A stretch of DNA of 5,531 nucleotides, from assembly GCA_035655355.1 (NCBI GenBank), contig DASRUQ010000049.1:1-5531 (forward strand). The letters are read 5' to 3'. The notes under the pieces were generated by a model that had not been told where the DNA came from, did no database searches, and saw only the letters and a program-made list of their open reading frames with translations. Source of the DNA: 2-12-FULL-43-11 sp035655355 (GTDB taxonomy: Bacteria > Patescibacteriota > Minisyncoccia > UBA6257 > Colwellbacteraceae). Shown here in pieces: positions 1 to 5,083 of this stretch. How positions within the stretch are numbered: position 1 is the first letter of the stretch; each line of letters starts with the position of its first letter. The translations under genes were made by a program, and so were the position numbers.

Positions 1-573
1 TGCCGGCACACCGGACCTGCTCCACCAGTTTTTCTTAGCGTCATAGGCAAATATCTTGCCACCCTGCATCCCAAGTTTGCCTCCGTTCTCTTCGCTGCCC
101 AATACGATTTCTTTCGCGTCAATTCCCTTTTCGCCAAACAGTTTTTTCCATATTCCTATAGATTCCTCATCTTTCGGAATCCCAAGTAATTCATCACCGA
201 CAAACACCGTGACATACAAACGACTCGGGTCAAGTTTGACCTCTTCGGTCAAAAACGCGAACATCCACGGCAGCTGCTCTTGCTTAAAGTAATCTCCGAG
301 CGACCAGTTGCCCAACATTTCAAAAAAAGTGTTATGGCGATTATCACCTACTTCGTCTATATCCACGGAGCTAAGACACTTCTGCGAATCAACCAGCTTC
401 GTCCCCATCGGGTGCTTCTCTCCCAACAAATAAGTTATCAAAGGCTGCATACCCGAACTGGTGAAAAGAGTGGTTGGATCATTTTCAGGAACGAGGGAGG
501 CCGAAGGAATAATTTTATGCCCTTGCCTCTCAAAAAACTTTAAATATTTTTCTCTGACGTCTTTGGAGTTCAT
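1..573 (-). CDS. alaS: Alanyl-tRNA synthetase, N-terminal part (runs off the window)
   Basis: Class II aminoacyl-tRNA synthetase that charges tRNA-Ala with alanine in the cytoplasm. The 191 visible codons cover the start of the catalytic domain. A motif 1 region lies near residues 24-44 (ASLVPENDPTTLFTSSGM) and motif 2 near 78-97 (NRHNTFFEMLGNWSLGDYFK), the latter corresponding to the ARHHTFFEMLGN segment of other bacterial enzymes. The window ends after NWWSRSGVPA, so motif 3, the tRNA-recognition helices, the editing domain and the C-Ala domain are not visible. The ATG overlaps the rpoD stop as ATGA, and the N-terminus aligns from its first residues with known AlaRS, which supports this start. 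There is no Shine-Dalgarno sequence, so initiation probably depends on ribosomes finishing rpoD. The wording of motif 2 and of the NWWSR segment is, from memory, typical of Patescibacteria. Confidence 0.96.
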   Translation of the reverse strand, partial: MNSKDVREKYLKFFERQGHKIIPSASLVPENDPTTLFTSSGMQPLITYLLGEKHPMGTKLVDSQKCLSSVDIDEVGDNRHNTFFEMLGNWSLGDYFKQEQLPWMFAFLTEEVKLDPSRLYVTVFVGDELLGIPKDEESIGIWKKLFGEKGIDAKEIVLGSEENGGKLGMQGGKIFAYDAKKNWWSRSGVPA

Positions 574-1766
574 TGATAGCTGTCGGTCAGACGATTGACC
601 TCTTCATGCATTCTTATCTTTTCCAGGGCTTTGGATTCTATTTGCCTGATTCTTTCCCTAGTCACGTTAAAAACCTTACCTACCTCCTCAAGAGTATGAG
701 TAACTCCATCGGTCAGCCCAAACCTCATTTCCAATATCTTTCGCTCTCTCTCGGTTAAATCCCCCAAAACTTTTTTAATCTGGTCTCTCAATAGTTCCTG
801 ACTAGTCAGCTGTGAGGGAGATAAGTTCTTATCGTCAGGAATAAAGTCCCCTCTGACAGATTTATCGTCATCTCCAATTGGGGCTTCCAGCGAAACCACG
901 GTCTGCGAGACTTTTTCTATGTATCTGACTTTAGTTATGTCCAAGCCCATCTCAATAGCTACCTCTTCGGTTAAGGGTTCGCGTCCCAACTCCTGCGACA
1001 GCTTTCTCTTGGTCTGGGTGTATTTAGAAATAGTTTCCACCATATGGACCGGGATTCTGATGGTCCTGGATTGGTCAGCCAAGGCCCTGGTAATAGCCTG
1101 TCTGATCCACCAAGTGGCGTAAGTAGAAAATTTAAAACCTCTCCTGTAGTCAAATTTTTCCACAGCCCTAAAAAGACCCATATTCCCTTCCTGAATTAAA
1201 TCAGAAATGTTTAAAGGGCCTCTGTTGATATACCTCTTGGCGATGGAGACCACGAGCCTTAAGTTGGAATTAATCAGTCTCGTCTTAGCGGCTTTGTCTC
1301 CGGTCTCGGCGCGTTTAGCCAAATCTTTTTCTTCTTGAGAGGTTAAAAGCGGGGTTCGGCCGATTTCCCTAAGGTACATTTGGATATTATCTGGCACCTC
1401 ACCTTCTATAATAGTCGCCTGTTCCAGCTCTTTCTTGCTGATTTCCTCGGACGGCATCTGAATCAATGAATCAGCTTCAACAACTTTAATGCCCGCCTGT
1501 TCCAAGCGGTCGTAAACTTCCTCCAGATAGGGCAAATCCTTCTCCAACCTGGGGAGATAGTCCATCATCTCCCAGCTGGTCACAAAACCCTTTGGCTTGC
1601 CTCTCTCTATAAGCTCCTGGAGAATATCTTCTTTAGTCCCTGATTTTTTATCAGCCTTGGGTTTCTTGGACCCCTTAACAGGTTTCTTCTTTGCCCGAGA
1701 CTTAAACTTAACAACTTTCTTAACGGCTTTAGCTTTCCTGGTTTTAGTCTTGGATTTTTTTGGCAT
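570..1766 (-). CDS. rpoD: Housekeeping sigma-70 factor RpoD/SigA
   Basis: Primary sigma factor that directs core RNA polymerase to -10/-35 promoters. The 398 residues read in family order. A basic tail comes first (1-45, about 20 Lys). A region 1.1-like segment follows (about 46-98, with KGFVTSWEMMDYLP). Region 1.2 is at about 125-157 (DNIQMYLREIGRTPLLTSQE). Region 2 is at about 163-245, including LIQEGNMGLFRAVEKFDYRR and the promoter-melting and -10-reading segment KFSTYATWWIRQAITRAL. Region 3 is at about 246-310, and region 4 at about 328-386 with the -35-binding helix-turn-helix (TLEEVGKVFNVTRERIRQIE). The presence of region 1.1 and 1.2 marks it as a group 1 factor rather than an alternative sigma. 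The start is well bounded: in the same frame TAA and TAG lie two to three codons upstream, so no earlier start is possible. It overlaps the 3' end of dnaG by 23 nt and its TGA stop overlaps the alaS ATG. No Shine-Dalgarno sequence is visible. Confidence 0.97.
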   Translation of the reverse strand: MPKKSKTKTRKAKAVKKVVKFKSRAKKKPVKGSKKPKADKKSGTKEDILQELIERGKPKGFVTSWEMMDYLPRLEKDLPYLEEVYDRLEQAGIKVVEADSLIQMPSEEISKKELEQATIIEGEVPDNIQMYLREIGRTPLLTSQEEKDLAKRAETGDKAAKTRLINSNLRLVVSIAKRYINRGPLNISDLIQEGNMGLFRAVEKFDYRRGFKFSTYATWWIRQAITRALADQSRTIRIPVHMVETISKYTQTKRKLSQELGREPLTEEVAIEMGLDITKVRYIEKVSQTVVSLEAPIGDDDKSVRGDFIPDDKNLSPSQLTSQELLRDQIKKVLGDLTERERKILEMRFGLTDGVTHTLEEVGKVFNVTRERIRQIESKALEKIRMHEEVNRLTDSYQ

Positions 1767-3489
1767 CTTCTATTATTTTTATTTTTTTAGAAACGTCATC
1801 GAATTCCCTTAGTTTAACCATCATATCATCCGGGGAACTTTCTTCCTCCAGCTGGGTTATGATAGCTGCCATTTCACGCATTCTGCCTCTTAAGTATTCC
1901 AATTCTAACTCTTGGAATATTCTGCGAAGTTCTGTCTTTATGACTTCTTCATTGGTGTCTGCTTCCAAGCTGGAACGCAGTTCTATCATGTCCAATAAAG
2001 CTCTGGTATCGTTTTCCAGAGATGATGTCTCACCCTTAGCCAGAGCAAGATACGCCCCTTTATATCTCGGCGGAACAAAATCGGCATAAGCCTCTTCGTT
2101 ATGACCGCCTGGGTGTATGCTCATTAAACTTAGCATTCTCAAGGTCACATTATCAAGCCGGCTATACTTATCTTTCTCCTGCTCTCCAACCGCCGGTTCC
2201 ATCTTCTTAAAAGTAAAAACTTCCGCGTCTTTCAGCCTTTCCAATTCTTCAGCCAACTCTTTAATAGGCACGCTGGAACGGTGAGAAAGTTCTCGGAGCC
2301 AATTAGCCTGATCTATCATATTCCAGAGATTTTTTATTTTAGCGAGCAAAGTCATCACTACTGCCTTAGAGGGTCGACCTTCTGCCCCCGCCAAATATCT
2401 TTCAAAATAATATTCCATGGCCGGAGTCGGAGACATCACAGCTTCTCTAACGGCAGTTGGATCCTTTTCCGCTGCCTCGGCTGGATCTTTGTAATCTCCG
2501 AAATCCAGCACGAATGGAGTTAAATCAGAGGCTCCGGCCAGATCTATGGCTCTTTCGGCCGCCATAATGCCGGCAGAATCTTTATCAAAGGTAATAATAA
2601 TATTATCGGCAACTTTTTTGATGGTGTTAAGGTGGTCTCCGGTTAAAGCGGTTCCAGAAGTAGCTACTAGATTTTTTACACCCGACTGCCACAACATTAA
2701 GAAATCCATCTGTCCCTCTACAAGTAGAACGGTCTTAGTTTCTCTAATCTCGCTTTTACTTTTCCAAAAACCGTAGAGTAAACGGGACTTATTAAATATA
2801 GGTGTCTCGGGACTGTTAATATATTTTCCCATTTCTCCGTTATCCAACTCAGGCAAAATACGGCCCGAAAAACCAACCACCTTACCTGAATGGTTATGAA
2901 TCGGGAACATTATTCTGCCCCGGAAACGATCTATGTATTTATTGGCCTTCTCGGACTTGAAGACCAATCCGGCTCTCACTAAATCACTCACCGCAAAACC
3001 CTGGGCAATTAAATGAACTGTTAAGACGTCAAAACTGTTGGCGGCAAAACCTATTTCAAATTCCGCGATTGTTTCACGATTAAGTTTCCTCTCTTTTAAA
3101 TACTCCTGAGCTCTCTTGGAATTTTCCAGCTCGTTATTCCAAAATTCGGCCGCTGCGGCGTTGATGTCGTAAAGAATGCCGAATTGCTTTTGGTCGGTAG
3201 GGCTAAGCCTTCTTAATTCCACTCCGGCCTTCTCAGCGAGTATGACCAGCGCTTCCGAGAATTCGATATTCTCGTACTTCATTAAAAACTTAAAAATATC
3301 GCCGCCCTCGCCGCAGCCGAAACAATGCCAGATCTGCTTTTCGGTGGAAACTATAAAGGAGGCGGTTTTCTCCTGGTGGAAGGGACAGTTGGCTTTAAAA
3401 TTACGCCCGGCCGGCCTTAAATCAATGTATTCCCGTAAGACCTGAACAATATCAAGCTTTGATTTTATTTCCTCGGAAGGTAGGGCCAT
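1744..3489 (-). CDS. dnaG: DNA primase DnaG
   Basis: Makes the RNA primers for chromosomal replication, normally together with the DnaB helicase. The 581 residues show the full bacterial layout. The N-terminal CHC2 zinc-binding domain has ligands C35, H38, C56 and C59 (CPFH and CFGC, the usual spacing). The RNA polymerase core carries the basic DRFRGRIMFPI segment (187-197), GFSGRIL (206-212) and KYINSPETPIF (222-232). The TOPRIM domain has the metal-binding VEG (E258) and FDKD (D302, D304). The C-terminal part from about residue 430 is a diverged helical region in the position of the DnaB-binding domain. TOPRIM wording is slightly unusual: VEGQMDF instead of VEGYMD, and FDKDSAG instead of FDGDxAG. 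All acidic metal ligands are kept, so it should be active. The ATG is preceded by AGGGG only 2 nt away, too close for a normal ribosome-binding site. It is probably the first gene of the dnaG-rpoD-alaS operon. Confidence 0.97.
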   Translation of the reverse strand: MALPSEEIKSKLDIVQVLREYIDLRPAGRNFKANCPFHQEKTASFIVSTEKQIWHCFGCGEGGDIFKFLMKYENIEFSEALVILAEKAGVELRRLSPTDQKQFGILYDINAAAAEFWNNELENSKRAQEYLKERKLNRETIAEFEIGFAANSFDVLTVHLIAQGFAVSDLVRAGLVFKSEKANKYIDRFRGRIMFPIHNHSGKVVGFSGRILPELDNGEMGKYINSPETPIFNKSRLLYGFWKSKSEIRETKTVLLVEGQMDFLMLWQSGVKNLVATSGTALTGDHLNTIKKVADNIIITFDKDSAGIMAAERAIDLAGASDLTPFVLDFGDYKDPAEAAEKDPTAVREAVMSPTPAMEYYFERYLAGAEGRPSKAVVMTLLAKIKNLWNMIDQANWLRELSHRSSVPIKELAEELERLKDAEVFTFKKMEPAVGEQEKDKYSRLDNVTLRMLSLMSIHPGGHNEEAYADFVPPRYKGAYLALAKGETSSLENDTRALLDMIELRSSLEADTNEEVIKTELRRIFQELELEYLRGRMREMAAIITQLEEESSPDDMMVKLREFDDVSKKIKIIEDAKKIQD

Positions 3490-3497
3490 CGCCCCTA

Positions 3498-3526
3498 AAT
3501 ATAGCGTAGTGGCCGGCAGTTTTAAA
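3498..3526 (-). promoter_or_regulatory. Predicted sigma-70 promoter of dnaG-rpoD-alaS
   Basis: On the minus strand TTTAAA (3526-3521, 4 of 6 to TTGACA) is followed after exactly 17 nt by TATATT (3503-3498, 5 of 6 to TATAAT). Only 8 nt separate the -10 from the dnaG ATG at 3489, so transcription would begin within about two bases of the start codon and give a leaderless message. The element lies in the 55-bp gap between the pilin-like gene and dnaG. Pattern match only. Confidence 0.5.
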
Positions 3527-3544
3527 GGCTGCCCAAAGACCTCT

Positions 3545-4003
3545 TTATTGGGCTAGCTTAGGAAATGGGGAGTTAACTCTAAAAAGTTCCGGGTCAATAG
3601 TGCGGGTAAAACAGACATTCCCCTTGGGATGCAACCACTTTGATTCCATTCCGTAAATCATCGGAACCGCGTCAGGAGCCTCAGCATTACTCTCGGTGGA
3701 AAAGTCAGCGCAGAGTTTAAACTGATATTGCCCCAGAACTTCGTAGGTATAATCTTTATCATTTTCGGTGTCTCTGGGAACAGTGAAATAATTTAAATCG
3801 TTATTAAGCTCTCCCAAACTGCCGGGCAATTTACTTTTTTGCTGCCAATAATTAACTATCCCATTCTGGATTGAAGAAAGATCGTTAATTCTTTTTTCGT
3901 CCAATTTCTGAAGACGCGTGTCGGCCGGAGACCCTATTATGAAGAAACTGGAAACAATAGCCGCGGCTACAACGAAACAGACTGCCCAGGCAAAGTGTTT
4001 CAT
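3545..4003 (-). CDS. Small membrane-anchored pilin-like protein, function unknown
   Basis: The 152-residue product has one hydrophobic helix at residues 5-24 followed by a polar domain that should sit outside the membrane. Just after the helix comes an amphipathic stretch (KLDEKRINDLSSIQNGIVNY) and then KLPGSLGEL. This resembles the alpha-N helix and the following loop of type IV pilin and pseudopilin proteins. There is no prepilin peptidase site (G before FTLIE), so it is not a classical pilin; a non-cleaved anchor is more likely. Two cysteines, C98 (FKLCADF) and C131 (GNVCFTRTIDP), are the only ones outside the anchor and could form a disulfide. The ATG follows the TAA of the DUF5671 gene directly (TAAATG), so the two are almost certainly cotranscribed. 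I recall similar proteins beside DUF5671 in Parcubacteria, but their role is not known to me. Confidence 0.85.
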   Translation of the reverse strand: MKHFAWAVCFVVAAAIVSSFFIIGSPADTRLQKLDEKRINDLSSIQNGIVNYWQQKSKLPGSLGELNNDLNYFTVPRDTENDKDYTYEVLGQYQFKLCADFSTESNAEAPDAVPMIYGMESKWLHPKGNVCFTRTIDPELFRVNSPFPKLAQ

Positions 4004-4504
4004 TTACTCAATCTTATATTTTCTAAGATCATAGAAGTAGTAGCCAAAAATAGAACCTACCACCGCCAGGAAAGTTATCACTTTAAAAATAAATCTGGCG
4101 GTAATCTCTCCGCCCAGGAAAGTATAAATTAGAGTTATAAAATCTCCCATGATAATGACGGCTGCTGCGAAGAGCGTGAAGTAAACTAACCATTTCCTGA
4201 CTCTCACATTCCTCTTTTCCGGGTTGGTTACATACTCTTTATTCATATACCAAAGAGTGCCGATGTAGACAGGGAAGGCAACTACTAGGGACGAGACAGC
4301 AAAACGAATAGCGCTATAAGCCGACTGGAGCGGATTGGAGTAGTTATTTGAGTCCAAGGTATCGGGGAAAAAAATATTAATATACTGAAAAATAAGAACT
4401 ATGAAGCTCGCTGAAGCCATATATAAGGAAACCGTAGAGAGTAAATTTAAGAAAAAGTCCTTAGGCGATGTTTTAGGAGCCTGAGGCTTAATTTGATTTT
4501 CCAT
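4004..4504 (-). CDS. DUF5671-family integral membrane protein
   Basis: A 166-residue protein with a short polar N-terminus (1-18, then KDFFLNLLS) and four predicted membrane helices at about 19-46, 65-88, 104-130 and 136-157, ending in a basic tail (YDLRKYKIE). The pattern of a first helix ending in INIFFPD, a basic loop after helix 2 (NPEKRNVRVRKWL), and FLGGEITARFIFKV between helices 3 and 4 matches the DUF5671 family as I remember it; that family has no known function. The ATG at 4504 lies about 40 nt downstream of a strong extended -10 element, and the leader holds a small hairpin but no Shine-Dalgarno sequence. It directly abuts the downstream pilin-like gene, suggesting the two products work in the same envelope process. 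Family assignment is by recall, not by a search. Confidence 0.85.
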   Translation of the reverse strand: MENQIKPQAPKTSPKDFFLNLLSTVSLYMASASFIVLIFQYINIFFPDTLDSNNYSNPLQSAYSAIRFAVSSLVVAFPVYIGTLWYMNKEYVTNPEKRNVRVRKWLVYFTLFAAAVIIMGDFITLIYTFLGGEITARFIFKVITFLAVVGSIFGYYFYDLRKYKIE

Positions 4505-4521
4505 AATTAATCGTAATAAAT

Positions 4522-4538
4522 GTAGAGCCTGACCCTAC
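4522..4538 (-). other. Short hairpin in the DUF5671 leader, REP-like in sequence
   Basis: The minus-strand RNA GUAGGG-UCAGG-CUCUAC can form a 6-bp stem with one G-U pair and a 5-nt loop. It starts at the predicted transcription start of the DUF5671 gene and is followed by an AU-rich, apparently unstructured AUUUAUUACGAUUAAUU before the ATG. It could protect the 5' end of the message, act as a weak terminator for the upstream gene, or be a small repetitive extragenic palindrome. The stem is short and the tail is not a clean U run, so a terminator is the least likely option. Confidence 0.4.
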
Positions 4539-4544
4539 CCCGTT

Positions 4545-4553
4545 ATTATACCA
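4545..4553 (-). promoter_or_regulatory. Extended -10 promoter for the DUF5671 gene pair
   Basis: The minus strand reads TGGTATAAT, a perfect extended -10 (TGnTATAAT). No convincing -35 hexamer lies 15-18 nt upstream, which is acceptable for extended -10 promoters. Transcription would start in the GGGG at 4541-4538, giving a leader of about 34-37 nt before the ATG at 4504. It sits in the 58-bp gap after the 160-residue gene. Confidence 0.65.
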
Positions 4554-4562
4554 TATTCCTGT

Positions 4563-5045
4563 TTAGTAAGTAGCTATCGGCTGCCTAAGCCCATACTGAT
4601 TAAAACTGCCAGCAACTAAATCAAGCCAAATGTTTATCCTGGGATCATCGGTCTTCGAAAAATCCAACTGCCCTCCTGTGCCGGCTACCGTATAAATGTC
4701 CTCATTGTATCGCTGTAAATCATTTAAAGTTTGGAGATACGCATTAAGAGAACTAATCTCGCTCTCGCCGGTAGCCGCTTCTAATTTAGCTTCAGCCCCA
4801 GCGCGTTCCGAATCTATTTTGGCCCTCAATTTTTCGGTGGTACTTAAGAGTGTTTTAACGTCCTCGGACAAAACCGTCATATCTTTGGCATTGGCATTAT
4901 TGTAAATGTTATGGCTGGCGGATAAAACCCTTCTTTCCAGATAGCCTATATTTTGATTGCGGGAATAATCGTAAATAAAGAATAGCCCGATGAGAATAAC
5001 GGTTCCCGCTAAGACTCCCAGTAAAACTTTCTCAAGTGTTTTCAT
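4563..5045 (-). CDS. Single-pass membrane protein of unknown function
   Basis: I do not recognise a family for this 160-residue protein. A basic-hydrophobic start (MKTLEKV) leads into one membrane helix at about residues 7-24, with no lipobox cysteine and no obvious signal-peptidase site, so it is probably an N-terminal anchor with the rest outside the cell membrane. Residues 35-112 are rich in Ala, Glu, Lys, Leu and Ser with heptad-like spacing (for example EDVKTLLSTTEKLRAKID), suggesting a helical hairpin or short coiled coil. The last 45 residues (DDPRINIWLDLVAGSFNQYG) are mixed and have no cysteine. It has its own promoter-like sequence immediately upstream and sits between an MBL hydrolase and the DUF5671 pair. 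The ORF is likely real, because it fills the space between two clear genes with the same strand and style. Confidence 0.75.
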   Translation of the reverse strand: MKTLEKVLLGVLAGTVILIGLFFIYDYSRNQNIGYLERRVLSASHNIYNNANAKDMTVLSEDVKTLLSTTEKLRAKIDSERAGAEAKLEAATGESEISSLNAYLQTLNDLQRYNEDIYTVAGTGGQLDFSKTDDPRINIWLDLVAGSFNQYGLRQPIATY

Positions 5046-5052
5046 TTAATCA

Positions 5053-5081
5053 ATTATAACTTCTGGAGCCAAGAATATCTA
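5053..5081 (-). promoter_or_regulatory. Predicted sigma-70 promoter of the 160-residue membrane protein gene
   Basis: On the minus strand TAGATA (5081-5076, 4 of 6 to TTGACA), a 17-nt spacer and a perfect TATAAT (5058-5053) fill the 38-bp gap. The ATG at 5045 begins only 7 nt after the -10, so the predicted transcript would start at or beside the start codon and lack a leader. Confidence 0.55.
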
Positions 5082-5083
5082 TA

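Noticed and set aside
56..543. Two plus-strand open frames of 78 and 87 codons
   Set aside because: They are opposite the conserved alaS coding sequence and have low-complexity or improbable products (rich in Ser, Pro and Phe) with no recognisable motif.
1772..1799. Possible internal promoter for rpoD (ATGACG, 16 nt, AATAAT) inside the 3' end of dnaG
   Set aside because: Both hexamers are imperfect, and the A/T richness is explained by Lys and Ile codons of dnaG. Only 5 nt would separate the -10 from the ATG.
1760..2089. 109-codon plus-strand open frame
   Set aside because: Antisense shadow of the C-terminal part of dnaG; serine-rich product with no motif.
3406..3420. GC-rich CCCGGCCGGCC palindrome as a regulatory or recombination site
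   Set aside because: It lies inside dnaG and encodes the expected LRPAGRN residues before the zinc-binding domain; codon content explains it.
570..3489. UGA recoding to glycine, as in Absconditabacteria (SR1) or Gracilibacteria
   Set aside because: No in-frame TGA interrupts any of the conserved genes (dnaG alone has 581 codons), and the rpoD TGA falls where the family normally ends. Reading through it would add only ten residues before a TAA.
3515..3533. GGCAG/CTGCC stem with a 9-nt loop between the pilin-like gene and dnaG, as a terminator
   Set aside because: Only five base pairs, a loose loop and no U run after it on the minus strand; it also overlaps the better-supported -35 element.
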